In this document: positions 1 through 12,090 of the stretch, piece after piece | Layout of the letters: each line of letters opens with the position of its first letter | Position numbering within the stretch: position 1 is the first letter of the stretch | NCBI GenBank assembly: GCA_009667805.1 | Contig: CM019072.1 | Coordinates: forward strand, 41,112,654 to 41,176,653 | Length of the DNA: 64,000 nucleotides | Direction of reading: 5' to 3' | From: Leptobrachium leishanense | Lineage: Eukaryota > Chordata > Amphibia > Anura > Megophryidae | The notes under the pieces: generated by a model | The model's input: only the letters and a program-made list of their open reading frames with translations | Databases searched by the model: none | Told to the model about the DNA's origin: nothing | Made by a program: the position numbers and the translations under genes

Positions 1-209
1 ATGATAAGTAAACACATGTGTTACTATTTTGTATGTCATTTATAAATTTCCTATAGGTGCTGATCCTCATAGAATGGACTGTGAACGTCATTAGAGATAT
101 CAGTGACAAAAAGAAGTAACAACACATTGTCTACATTAACAGGGTATCTGGGGAATCTGTGCAAACAAGATCTATCTAGAAAGTCATCAAAACTGAACAG
201 ATTTCTTAC
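1..209. other. mmp2 intron 5 start
   Basis: Non-coding sequence downstream of exon 5; nothing else recognised. Confidence 0.6.
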
Positions 210-383
210 ATTCATGAGGGCAAAAACCATATTTTCCATCTTCCTTAAAGTTGTAGGTAGTGGAACACCAGAGGAAGCCATCATTGCGTCCAGCGTCTGT
301 GCAGCCGTTGTACTCCTTGCCTTCAAAAAGGAAAGGAAATTTGCAGAACTCGCCATCTGCATTTCCATATTTAACTTTCACAA
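210..383 (-). CDS. mmp2: mmp2 exon 5: first fibronectin type II module
   Basis: The exon is exactly 174 bp, phase 1 at both ends, the standard size of a single fibronectin type II exon in gelatinases. The acceptor is CTTTTCTTCCAG and the donor T|GTAAGA. It encodes [18 protein letters not shown], then a segment with the FNII cysteines and aromatic residues (Cys at C-KFPF, C-TDAGR, WC-STT and FC-PHE). In gelatinases three such modules are inserted in the catalytic domain and bind gelatin and collagen. This is the first; modules two and three would lie beyond position 1. MMP9 has the same architecture, but the KYGNADGE and [18 protein letters not shown] wording fits MMP2. Confidence 0.95.
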
Positions 384-939
384 CTGGAAGAAAAGAGGTA
401 AAAAAAGGTTACAAATATGGTAGACTGCAAAAACATCCTGCAGTTTGCGTATATTAAAGGTTAATTCTAGTAGTTTTTAACCTGGGCCTTAATATATCTG
501 GTGTGTTAAAAAAATAAAGGGGTTGGTTACTCAGTAGAGATGTGCACTTTTTTTTTTTTCGTTTCGTTTCGGCTCATTCGGTTTTTTAAAATTTTAGTTT
601 CTGATCGTTTCGGCCGCTTTTCATTTCGGCTCGTTTCGTTTTGACACGTTGTTTCATATCGACTTTCATTTCGTGATACTGGAAATTTTCGGTCTTTCGG
701 ATCGTCTGTTCTCGTTGTTTCAAAGGGTTTATTTCATTTTGACTTAGACAAATAGTATTTCGGATGCTCCGATATTTCGGTCGATACGGTAATTCTGCCG
801 ATTCGTTCCTTTGGACGTATCGTTTTTTATGAAAGATCCTTTTTTTTTTATGAATATGCATTGCACAACTTTATTTAATCATATAAAAATGGTATGAAAG
901 GAAAAAAAATGAACAAAATGATTTACCTCTACAGAATGA

Positions 940-2277
940 TGCAGCATATAAATCCGCACACTGCCGGGCAGCACCTCTACGGTATAATAATGCAGCATAT
1001 AAATCCGCACACTGCCAGGCAGCACCTCTACGGTATAATAATGCAGAATATGAGTCTTCACACTGCCGGGCAGCACCTCTACGGTATAATTAATGCAGCA
1101 TATGAATCCGCACACTGCCGGGCAGCACCTCTACGGTATAATAATGCAGCATATAAATCCGCACACTGCCGGGCAGCACCTCTACGTTATAATAATGCAG
1201 AATATGAATCTTCACACTGCCGGGCAGCACCTCTACGGTATAATAATGCAGAATATGAATCTTCACACTGCCGGGCAGCACCTCTACGGTATAATAATGC
1301 AGCATATAAATCTTCACACTGCCAGGCAGCACCTCTACGGTATAATAATGCAGAATATGAATCTTCACACTGCCGGGCAGCACCTCTACAGTATAATAAT
1401 GCAGCATATGAATCCACACACTGCCAGGCAGCACCTCTACAGTATAATAATGCCGCATACGAATCCGCACACTGCCGGGCAGCACCTCTACAGTATTATA
1501 ATGCAGCATATGATTCCGCACACTGCCGGGCAGCACCTCTACAGTATAATTATTGCAGCATATGAATCCGCAGACTGCCGGGCAGCAGCTCTACTGTATA
1601 ATTAATGCAGCATATGAATCAGCACACTGCCGGGCAGCACCTCTACAGTATAATAATGCAGCATATGAATCCGCACACTGCCGGGCAGCACCTCTACAGT
1701 ATAATAATGCAGCATATGAATCCACACACTGCCGGGCAGCACCTCTACAGTATAATAATGCAGCATATGAATCTGCACACTGCCGGGCAGCACCTCTACA
1801 GTATTATAATGCAGCATATGAATCCACACACTGCCGGGCAGCACCTCTACAGTATAATAATGCAGCATATGAATCCGCACACTGCTGGGCAGCACCTCTA
1901 CAGTATAATAATGCAGCATATGAATCCACACACTGCCGGGCAGCACCTCTACAGTATAATAATGCAGCATATGAATCTGCACACTGCCGGGCAGCACCTC
2001 TACAGTATAATAATGCAGCATATGAATCCGCACACTGCTGGGCAGCACCTCTACAGTATAATAATGCAGCATATGAATCCACACACTGCCGGCAGCACCT
2101 CTACAGTATAATAATGCAGCATATGAATCTGCACACTGCCGGGCAGCACCTCTACAGTATTATAATGCAGCATATGAATCCACACACTGCCGGGCAGCAC
2201 CTCTACAGTATAATAATGCAGCATATGAATCCGCACACTGCCGGGCAGCACCTCTACAGTATAATAATGCAGCATAA
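940..2277. repeat. 52-bp minisatellite, block 1 (~26 units)
   Basis: Tandem 52-bp units contain GCAGCATATGAATCCGCACA, CTGCCGGGCAG and a CTCTACAGTATAATAAT segment. Units vary by point changes and 1-2 base indels. Reading frames through it are long and repetitive on both strands because the unit has few stops; they are not genes. Confidence 0.95.
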
Positions 2278-2469
2278 AATTAAAAACCAACAGAACTGAA
2301 TGACCCGAATCACCGGAATTATCCAAATGCCGAATAGTATTTTCGGATGCTCCGATATTTCGGTCGATACGGTAATTCTGCCGATTCGTTCCTTCGGACG
2401 TATCATTTTTTATGAAAGATCATTTTTTCTTATGAATATGCATTGCACAACTTTATTTAATCATATTAA

Positions 2470-2894
2470 GGCTAGGGTCAGACTGAGGCAGTGCGAACGC
2501 GCGTGCAGCCGCACTTAATCACGGCCGCACTAGCAGCAGATGCCGGGCAATGACGGCCAATATACGAAGTACGGTCGCACAAAAGTCCGGCTGCGCAACG
2601 CAAGCGGAAAATGAACGCATTTTTTCGAGAACGTGAAACCGCAGGTACTGACGTACAGAGTGCGCTGCGTCCGCTAGCGGCGTGTGTGCGTGATTAGGAG
2701 ACGTCAGACGCTGCTAATGTCCGGCCAACATAACGTCCAGACACAAAAAGTGTTTTATTGATGATCCGTACAATATCACGGACGAAAATGCGCATAGTAT
2801 GACCACTATCACGTATTCTGTGAAAAAATGCGTCCATTCGTTCGAACGCACTTTTTCACAGACAACATAAAAATGCGTTCGTCTGACCCTAGCC
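2470..2894. mobile_element. Harbinger-like MITE, copy 1
   Basis: Terminal inverted repeats GGCTAGGGTCAGAC and its complement are flanked by TAA (2467-2469) and TTA (2895-2897). The interior is CpG- and GC-rich without coding capacity. It lies between the two minisatellite blocks, in the duplicated flank of block 2. Confidence 0.75.
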
Positions 2895-2944
2895 TTAAAT
2901 GGTATGAAAAGAAAAAAAATGAACAAAATGATTTACCTCTACAG

Positions 2945-4243
2945 AAAAATGTAGCATATAAATCTGCACACTGCCAGGCAGCACCTCTATAGTATAATTA
3001 ATGCAGCATATGAATCTGCACACTGCCGGGCAGCACCTCTATAGTATAATTAATGCAGCATATGAATCTGCACACTGCCGGGCAGCACCTCTACAGTATA
3101 ATAATGCAGCATATGAATCCGCACACTGCCGGGCAGCACCTCTACAGTATAATAATGCAGCATATGAATCTGCACACTGCCGGGCAGCACCTCTACAGTA
3201 TTATAATGCAGCATATGAATCCGCACACTGCCGGGCAGCACCTCTACAGTATTAATAATGCAGCATATGAATCCGCACACTGCCGGGAGCACCTCTACAG
3301 TATATAATGCAGCATATGAATCCACACACTGCCGGGCAGCACCTCTACAGTATAATAATGCAGTATATGAATCTTCACACTGCCGGGCAGCACCTCTACA
3401 GTATAATTAATGCAGCATATGAATCTGCACACTGCCGGGCAGCACCTCTACAGTATAAATTAATTAGCATATGAATCTGCACACTGCCGGCAGCACCTCT
3501 ACAGTATAATAATGCAGCATATGAATCCGCACACTGCCGGGCAGCACCTCTACAGTATAATAATGCAGCATATGAATCCGCAGACTGCCGGGCAGCACCT
3601 CTACAGTATTATAATGCAGCATATGAATCCGCACACTGCCGGGCAGCACCTCTACAGTATAATAATGCAGTATATGAATCTTCACACTGCCGGGCAGCAC
3701 CTCTACTGTATAATTAATGCAGCATATGAATCCGCACACTGCCGGGCAGCACCTCTACTGTATAATTAATGCAGCATATGAATCCGCACACTGCCAGGCA
3801 GCACCTCTACAGTATAATAATGCAGCATATGAATCCGCAGACTGCCGGGCAGCACCTCTACTGTATAATTAATGCAGCATATGAATCCTCACACTGCCGG
3901 GCAGCACCTCTACAGTATAATAATGCAGTATATGAATCTTCACACTGCCGGGCAGCACCTCTACTGTATAATTAATGCAGCATATGAATCCGCACACTGC
4001 CGGGCAGCACCTCTACTGTATAATTAATGCAGCATATGAATCCGCACACTGCCAGGCAGCACCTCTACAGTATAATAATGCAGCATATGAATCCGCAGAC
4101 TGCCGGGCAGCACCTCTACTGTATAATTAATGCAGCATATGAATCCTCACACTGCCGGGCAGCACCTCTACAGTATTATAATGCAGCATTTGAATCCGCA
4201 CACTGCCGGGCAGCACCTCTACAGTATAATAATGCAGCATAAA
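2945..4243. repeat. 52-bp minisatellite, block 2 (~25 units)
   Basis: Same unit as 940-2277, preceded by the same leader (ATGATTTACCTCTACAGA) and followed by the same tail, which supports segmental duplication of the whole array. Confidence 0.95.
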
Positions 4244-4577
4244 ACTAAAAACCAATTGAACCGAATGACCCGAATCACCGAAATTACCCGAATCATCGAA
4301 TTGACCCAAAATTTCGAATCGAATGACTCGAAATTTCGAATCGATCTGAAAATTTTGTGTGGTCGACATTATTTGGGACCAGTCGGTCCTGATTCTGTGT
4401 TTTGTTTAGATAGGCTGCTTCAGTTTTCACTTATTCTATTATCCCTGGTCTAGCAGATTTATTTTGACTGTTAGTGTCTCAATCAGTGTCTGTGGGTTTC
4501 TAAAAGACACAGAGAATTTGCAAAAACACTGACAGAGACAAAAAGGCACTGAAAGATGGGGAAACACAAGCAACTAA

Positions 4578-5004
4578 GGCTAGGGTCAGACAAAAGCATT
4601 TTTCCCCGCGAACGTGAAAAAGTGCTTCCGAACGCATTGACGTATTTTATCACGGAATGCGCAAAAACGGTCAGACGACGCGCATTTTCGGGCGTGATTT
4701 TGTACTGATCGTCAATAAAACTCTTTTTGTGTCTGGACGTTATGTAGGCTGGACATTAGCAATGTCTGACATCTCCTAATCTCGCAAACACGCCGCTATG
4801 CCGCAGCTGCGCACTCAGTACGTCAGTACTAGCGGTTCAGCGTTCTCAGAAAAATGCATTCAAATTCCACTTGCGTTGCACGGCCGGACTTTTGTGCGGC
4901 CGTACATCGTATATTGGCCGTCATTGCCTGACATCTGCTGCTAGTGCGGCCGTAATTATGTGCGCCAGAACGCACGTTAAAAGTGCGCTGGTCTGACCCC
5001 AGCC
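4578..5004. mobile_element. Harbinger-like MITE, copy 2
   Basis: TIRs GGCTAGGGTCAGAC / GTCTGACCCCAGCC with a perfect TAA duplication at 4575-4577 and 5005-5007. About 427 bp, non-coding. Confidence 0.8.
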
Positions 5005-5249
5005 TAAAGACATGACACACATACACTGAGGACAACACATTGACAGACAGACAAACAGTGACAAAGACACCGACATTTCCACAATGTATAGCAGCACTCG
5101 CATCAAGCAAGGCCAGACAAGTGCCACCACCATCCATGGAGAAAACACTTCCAAGATATCCACCGAATGAAAGAAAAACTGGACCAAGCACTCCGCCTTC
5201 TTTTTCATAAAGGTTTATTATACAACACAACTACAGCACAGCAATCTCC

Positions 5250-5405
5250 TAGATTGTGAGTTCCTACGGGAATAGGGCCCTCATCTCCTCCTGTACTGTT
5301 TGTCAAATGTTGTTCAATGTATTGTAACCCTGTCTATACTGTGCTTATTGTACAGCGCTGCGGAATATGCTGGCGCTTTATAAATAAAGAATAATAATAA
5401 TAATG
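5250..5405 (+). repeat. LINE/SINE 3'-end-like repeat
   Basis: Contains the phrase ACAGCGCTGCGGAATATG, then GGCGCTTTATAAATAAAG and a short AAT microsatellite. This tail is common to dispersed vertebrate retroposons. Sequence 5008-5249 and 5406-5754 shows nothing recognisable. Confidence 0.45.
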
Positions 5406-5754
5406 TGTTAGCAAAAAGTCAAACAGCTTGACAAAGGGTTCTTGCCAAAATGATGCTGTGCTTTTGTGTGTTCTAATAAATGTGCCTGACAAGTAGATGG
5501 AGTGCCCGGTCCAGTTCTGTCATTTTCAAGATACAGACACATCAGAGACAGAGAATAACAAAGACCTTAACAGGGATACATCCAGAAACCACAATCCCAG
5601 AATGGCTGCACTTATATGCATTGTTCATTTCAATTTTGGTAAAAGATGCGAAGAATAATACTGGAAAGGTATATTTTGGAAATGGAAGTGACTGGGTAAT
5701 AGCTTATTTAGTATATGGAATCCTGTGTGTTTGGTTTTATCAATGGAAGACATA

Positions 5755-6597
5755 CAGGGTTATTCAGAGAGCTCCGAAAAGTCACCGCACATTTGGTGAC
5801 TTTTCGTTACCCGCATTTCGGGGCGGTTCGGCGATTATAGGTCGTCGACCCTGCGGTGTATTCAGCAAGCACCGCAGGGCCCCTGTAGTGCAGGGAATAC
5901 TCGCCGAACACTCGCAGAAACTGGTGCAGAAACCAAGTCGAACACGCCGGAACAATCCGAGCAGACGCAGATCACAGTGCAGAGCAGCCGCCGGAAAAAG
6001 CCGACACGCAGACGAACAGGGTGAAAAAAACACCAAAAAACTGTTCGCTTGAAAGTTTGAAATTTTAAACGCTGTTTGCAAAAAAAACTACTGAACGCAA
6101 ATATCTGGAATTTACATATAAGATCCAATGCATGATAATAAAAAGGGCTGTTACAGAAAAATAAAAAAATAAAAAAGATTAAAAAAAAAACATAAAAAAA
6201 TTGACAAAAAAATCCCAAAAAATGCCTAAAAGATCCTAAAAAAAATCTAAAAAGAAAGAGACTTTTTACTGCAGAATGATAAACGGTTTATTAGATATTG
6301 AATTAAAACTGGAATATTTTTAACATTGAAGCCTATGGGATTCGCCTGAATAAACCTGACGAATGAAACCACCGAACGGCAGGGCACTTCACTGACATTC
6401 CCTAGCTTTTCGGTGTTCTCTGAATAGACGAACTTTTGCTTCTGCCCTCGAACAGGCACCGTACGTGCAGGCAATTTGCTAGAATTTGGTGAATTGCACG
6501 CTCTCTGAATAGCCGAATGGCCCCGAAATGTCCTCGTTCGCTGAAATTCAGTGTCCAGTTACATTTCAACCACATTTCGGACCTCTCTGAATAACCT
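5755..6597. mobile_element. CAGGGTTATTC-family inverted-repeat element, copy a
   Basis: The left end CAGGGTTATTCAGAGAG is mirrored by TCTCTGAATAACC at the right, with CATA on both sides. Near the left end is a hairpin AAAGTCACC...GGTGACTTTTCG. Internally it has GACCCTGCGGTGTATTCAGC followed by its complement, then an AT-rich centre. Same family as 16162, 53879, 59882 and 61261. Confidence 0.7.
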
Positions 6598-6688
6598 CCA
6601 TAAATTTCTGTCAAAATGAGAAGGCGAAATAGAAAATAGTGGGAATCTACAGAGGTAAGGAAATAAAATAAAATGAGAAGGCTACCAT

Positions 6689-7468
6689 TAGGGATGTGTG
6701 TTTTGTTTTGTACCGATTCGTTTTTCTCACGAAACCGGCAGATTCGGTGTTTCAGATTCATCTGACATTCCGAACCGGACCGGCAACGATATACACACCA
6801 TCCGAAATATTTCCCGATACGAAACGAAAAAATTTAGTTATTTCGTATGGACATGAAATTTGTAAAATCGCAAGTCATTTTCGTTCTATTCGCGATTTCG
6901 GTTCCGTTTCGGTTAATTTTGGACAATGTATTTTCGTATCGTTTCGAGTCCGTTAAGGTTCCGGTGCTGATTTCGTAATTTCCTATCGTCAGTCACTTTT
7001 TTCACTTGTTTCCACTCTAGTGCTTTCAGCTCCTTCAATATGATATTATAAATAATTAGCTTGTCCCTTAATCCCCAGTCTAACAGTACAAGATAATATG
7101 ATTAAATAAAGTTGTGCAATGCATATTCATAAGAAAAAAAAGAGCTTTCATAAAAAAACAATACGTACGAAGGAACAAATCGGCAGGATTACCGTATCGA
7201 CCGAAATATTGGAGTATCCGAAATACCATACGTCTAAAGTCAAAACGAAAATCCGAGAACAAGGATGGACCCTGTGAAACGAAGAGAACAGACGATCCAA
7301 AAGACCGAAATTTCCCGATTTCATGAAACAAAAATCGATACAAAACACCGAGCCGAAACGAAACGAGCCAAAACGAACCGAAACGAAAATGGGCCGAAAG
7401 GATCTGAAACAAAACATTTGAAAAATCGAACGTGCCGAAACAAAAAAAATTATGCGTGCACATCTCTA
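6689..7468. mobile_element. Complete non-autonomous hAT element
   Basis: Ends TAGGGATGTGTG and CACATCTCTA (inverted) are flanked by a perfect 8-bp duplication GCTACCAT (6681-6688 and 7469-7476), the hAT hallmark. The 780-bp interior is rich in TTTCG/CGAAA words and has no transposase. Confidence 0.85.
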
Positions 7469-7510
7469 GCTACCATACATACATGGTAAAAGTATATTAT
7501 CATAGATACA

Positions 7511-7833
7511 TAGGCTGAAAAAAAGATCCTTCGTGTTCAGCCATTCACACATCACCTACTATGGTTGATACAAAAGAAGGCAAAAAAAAACAGTCTGAAG
7601 CGTTCGCCAATATGCAACACACTGGGAAAAAAATCCTTCTTGATCCCAGAATGGCAGTCAGATTTCTCCTTGGATCAAGCAGCTTTTACCCACATTAAAT
7701 ATTATAACCCTTAATATTCTGTGCCTGCAGGGCGTCATCCAGTGGTTATTTAAAATTCTGTACAGATTCTGACCCAACCACCTCAACAGGTAGAGAATTC
7801 CACAGCTTTATTGTTCTCACAGTAAAGTAACCT
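7511..7833 (-). mobile_element. CR1-like LINE 3' end
   Basis: On the minus strand it matches the copy at 29740-30068: AAAGCTGTGGAATTCTCT early, GAAAGGCTGAAC-like and CATGTCTT-like words late. It is 5'-truncated and non-functional. Confidence 0.7.
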
Positions 7834-7903
7834 TTCCATGCTTTAGGCTGATTTTCCTTACATCCAGACTACATCATTACAACAATTATACTTGAATGAG
7901 TAA

Positions 7904-8485
<582 letters not shown>

Positions 8486-8534
8486 TTAATCACGTTTAAT
8501 TAGCGTAGCACATGATGCAATTATCATGGTTTAC

Positions 8535-8683
8535 CCCAACGGCCAAAATTGATCATGATGTCCGCTTCTCCGTCCTGAATTCGATTGAACTTCAGTGGGG
8601 TGACATCACTCCATACTTGAAAGGCTCGAGCAAATGCATCATCCACTGTTTCAGAATCCAGATCTGTTGTGTACCCTAGAATC
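8535..8683 (-). CDS. mmp2: mmp2 exon 3: first part of catalytic domain
   Basis: This 149-bp exon follows acceptor CTCTAAG and joins exon 2 inside an Arg codon (AG|G). It reads [17 protein letters not shown], then a stretch matching [15 protein letters not shown], then a segment ending DIMINFGRW, as in the MMP2 catalytic domain. It leaves at TGGG|GTAAAC in phase 1. The sequence is intact. The distance to exon 4 is only 80 bp, in contrast to the neighbouring multi-kilobase introns. In the family this exon supplies beta strands of the catalytic fold and a calcium-binding aspartate; no zinc-binding histidine of the active site is here. Confidence 0.95.
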
Positions 8684-8699
8684 CTTAGAGATAGTAGCG

Positions 8700-9597
8700 T
8701 TCATATGTAAGTAAAGGAACATCTGGTTTACTTGGTTTATTTGTTTTGTCTTTCACAGAACATTCACAATATGCACACAACACTTTTCTCTTGACCTTGT
8801 TTTACCAATTCAGATTACATTACTATTTTAATTCCATAAAATATACTATAAATCTCCCCAGAGCCTGTACGCAGTGTGTGGGCACGTGCAACTCTGAGTT
8901 GTTTCCTCTCATGCAATCTTTACTCGGAATGACCATTTTTTTTGAGACAAGTCGAATAAATTACATATATGTTGGTAATGAATCCTTATTTCTCATGTTT
9001 TCATTAAGAATAATATTGGAACCGTCTGTATATTCAAAATGTTTTTGCGAACAGGAAAATAAAAAAATTGAATATCTTACTGGTGCATCTGGTTTCATCC
9101 CAGGGGCTTATTTTTTCACCGTTCAACCATGCATCAAAATTTTTAAACTACTGCTCATTGTATATGATCAAATTTGTATTCTCCTTGCAATGGAGAAGGT
9201 CTAGGAGTGGATCCAAAAAGCTAAATTGGCCATGGAGAGGAATAGTCCACCTTAGTATCCAAATATAGCACATCACACTTCTTGGTAAACAGACACCTAT
9301 TTCTCACAGTGACTTAATTTTATTAGTCGTAAGTGAAAAATATAAATTATGCCTATAGGTGAGTCCAGGGGGGAGACTACTGTGCTCATTGGAGAGCTGG
9401 CCCCATTTAGGTCCAAACCAGTGCTTCCAAAGCCTGTTCTCAGGACCCACTGAATTTTAAGGATTACTTTGGAAAATACAGACTTAATATTACACTCACT
9501 GTGCAGCAAATTATATCACTTGTGTTGTACTTCAACTATCTCGCAAACCTGGCCTTTGAGCAGGTCCTGAGTGCAGATTTGGGAAGCACTGGTCCAA
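8700..9597. other. mmp2 intron 2, unique-looking
   Basis: AT-rich non-coding sequence. The open frames here show no domain, codon pattern or splice signal that I can support. Confidence 0.5.
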
Positions 9598-10133
9598 TAT
9601 AGAAACATAGAAAATGTCGGCAGATAAGAACCTTTCGGCCCATCTAGTCTGCCCAATTACATGGATACTTACCTGGATTTATCTTTTGTTTAGGATAGCC
9701 TTATGCCTATCCCATGCCTGCTTAAATTCAATTACTGTTTTGGCCTCTACCACTTCAACTGGAAGACTGTTCCATGTATCCACCACCCTCTCAGTAAAAT
9801 AATGCTTCCTGATGTTACTTTTAAACCTTTGCCCCTCTAATTTAAGACTATGTCCTCTTGTTTTGCTACTTTGTTTCCTTTTAAATATACTCCCTTCCTC
9901 TACCTTGTGGATTCCCTTTACGAATTTAAATGTTTCTATCATATATCCTCTGTCTCGTCTTTTTTCCAAGCTGTACATGTTAAGATCATTAAGCCTTTCC
10001 TGGTAACTTTTCTCCTTCAAGCCGTACACCATTTTAGTAGCCCTTCTCTGAACTCTCTCTAAGATGTCTATATCCTTCTGGAGATACGGTCTCCAGTACT
10101 GCACACAGTACTCCAAGTGAGGTCTCACCAGTG

Positions 10134-11906
10134 CAGTGGCGTCGTAACGTGGGGGCGGTGGGTGCGGCCCGCACCAGGTGACACCCGCCTTTAGGGTGAC
10201 ACCGTCACCCTAAGGGCGGGTGTCTCACCCACCGCCCGCCACCGCCGCGTATTCGCTCCGTGCGAGCGTCCGAAGCACGCAGCTTCGGCGCTCGCCTGGA
10301 GGAAATACGTCACCAGCCAATCGCGGCTGGTCACGTGGCTCCCCCAGACGAGCGCCCAAGCTGCGCGCCGCCGGACGCTCAGAAGGAGTGAAAAACGCGG
10401 CGGAGAGGTGCTGCCTGGGCCGCTATCCATGTGCTGGGACCAGGACCAGGAGGTGAGCTGGGGCAAATCCATGAGCTGCTGGGGCAAATCCATGGGGGCC
10501 TGGGGCAAATCCATAACCTGCTGGGGCATATCCATGAGCTGCTGGGGCAAATCCATAACCTGCTGGGGCAAATCCATGAGCTGCTGGGGCATATCCATGA
10601 GGAGCTGGGGCAAATCCATAAGCTGCTGGGGCAAATCCATGAGCTGCTGGGGCAAATCCATAAGCTGCTGGGGCAAATCCATAAGCTGCTGGGGCAAATC
10701 CATGAGGAGCTGGGGCAAATCCATGGGGGCCTGGGGCATATCCATGAGGAGCTGGGGCAAATCCATAAGCTGCTGGGGCAAATCCATGAGGTGCTGGGGC
10801 ATATCCATGAGGAGCTGGGGCAAATCCATAAGCTGCTGGGGCAAATCCATGAGGTGCTGGGGCATATCCATGAGGAGCTGGGGCAAATCCATGAGCTGCT
10901 GGGGCAAATCCATGAGGAGCTGGGGCAAATCCATGAGCTGCTGGGGCAAATCCATGAGGAGCTGGGGCAAATCCATGGGGGCCTGGGGCATATCCATGAG
11001 GAGCTGGGGCAAATCCATGAGGTGCTGGGGCAAATCCATGAGGTGCTGGGGCATATCCATGAGGTGCTGGGGCATATCCATGAGGAGCTGGGGGCATATC
11101 AATGAGCTGGGGCATATCCATGAGCTGCTGGGGCATATCCATGAGCTGCTGGGGCATATCCATGAGCTGCTGGGGCAGTATATCCATGAGCTGCTGGGGC
11201 AGTATATCCATGAGCTGCTGGGGCAGTATATCCATGAGCTGGGGCAAAATCCATGAGAGCAGCTGGAGCATTATCAATGAGAGCAGCTGGGGCAGTATAT
11301 ACATGAGAGGAGCTGGGGCAATATCCATGAGAGGAGCTGGGGCATATCCATGTGTGCTGGGGGCAATATCCATGAGAGCTGGGGCAATATCCATGTGTGA
11401 GCTGGTCTGGGGCAATATATCCATGTGTGAGCTGGTCTGGGGCAATATATCCATGTGTGAGCTGGTCTGGGGCAATATATCCATGTGTGAGCTGGTCTGG
11501 GGCAATATATCCATGTGTGAGCTGAGGCGCAATATATCCATATGTGAGCTGAGGCGCAATATATCCATATGTGAGCTGGGGCAATATATATCCATGGGTG
11601 AGCTGCTGGGGGCAATATATATCCAGAGCTGCTGGGGGCAATATATATCCATGTGTGCTTTCACTGCCTTCGAACAGGCAACGTACTTGCTGGCAGTTGG
11701 CAAAAAGTTGTGTGAGCATATGAGAGAGCTCCACAGCAATAAACCTCACAGTAATGTGCGCTGTGTGTATGAGCATTCAGTGTTATATGGGAGTACTGAT
11801 TTAGGAGTAAGAGTAGTTAAAAAAAAAATCTGAAAAACTCGGGGGGGGGGGGGGGTGACACCATAAATTACCGCACCGGGTGACACCGACCCTAGTGACG
11901 CCACTG
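10134..11906. mobile_element. Non-autonomous hAT element carrying a 21-bp minisatellite
   Basis: Termini CAGTGGCGTCG and ACGCCACTG are inverted and flanked by a perfect 8-bp duplication CACCAGTG (10126-10133, 11907-11914). The left arm includes a GGTGACACCCGCC inverted pair. The right arm has a poly-G run (about 11840) and GGGTGACACC. No transposase is present. It interrupts the CR1-like polymerase. The right third (11665-11790) carries the hairpin module shared with other hAT elements in the window (GAGCTCCACAGCAATAAA). Confidence 0.9.
10449..11660. repeat. 21-bp minisatellite array
   Basis: About 50 units of the pattern GGGGCAAATCCATGAGC plus 4 bases, grading at the right into longer variants (GGGGCAATATATCCATGTG). 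Because the unit is seven codons, several frames on both strands stay open for 200-440 codons. Confidence 0.95.
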
Positions 11907-12090
11907 CACCAGTGCTCTGTACAGTGGCATGAGCACTTCCCTTTTCCTACTGCTAATACCTCTCCCTACACAACCAAGCATTCTGCCAGCATTTCCTGCT
12001 GCTCTATTACATTGACTACTTACCCTTAGATCCTCTGAAATAATAACCCCTAAATCCCAACCCTCAGATGTATCAAATATTCTATATACG

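Larger units (their letters stand above)
535..4370. mobile_element. hAT-like repeat with expanded 52-bp minisatellite
   Basis: The left end TAGAGATGTGCAC matches the inverted termini of the complete element at 6689-7468, and 560-890 is related in inverted orientation to 7095-7450 (TTTCGTTTCGG-rich). The right end is lost or decayed near 4370, and no matching target duplication was found. The interior contains two blocks of a 52-bp array. Segment 735-940 recurs at 2326-2465 plus 2898-2945, so array and flank were duplicated together. Confidence 0.5.
9598..12090 (-). pseudogene. CR1-like LINE reverse transcriptase C-terminus, split by a hAT element
   Basis: Read on the minus strand, 12090-11915 encodes DLGVIISEDLRVSSQC and REVLMPLYRALV, and 10125-9682 continues with RPHLEYCVQYW, LERVQRRATKMVYGL, SLEKRRDRGYM and VVDTWNSLPVEVV to a stop. 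This is the C-terminal region typical of CR1/L2-type LINE polymerases. The ALV|RPHLEY junction is exactly where the 8-bp duplicated hAT insertion sits (10134-11906). The 3' untranslated end runs to about 9598. It is a 5'-truncated fragment with no N-terminal polymerase motifs, so it is immobile. The upstream edge near 12090-12160 is uncertain. Confidence 0.85.

Noticed and set aside
917..4243. Regular direct repeats reminiscent of a CRISPR array
   Set aside because: Whole 52-bp units repeat with no unique spacers; vertebrate context; it is a minisatellite.
5480..6052. 190-codon frame
   Set aside because: Its second half is the inverted-repeat end of a CAGGGTTATTC element; no domain in the first half.
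10191..11776. Long open frames on both strands (303, 438, 282, 243 codons)
   Set aside because: Products of the 21-bp minisatellite with no non-repetitive domain.
11838..11855. G-quadruplex regulatory site at a poly-G run
   Set aside because: A single homopolymer run near a hAT end; nothing supports a regulatory role.
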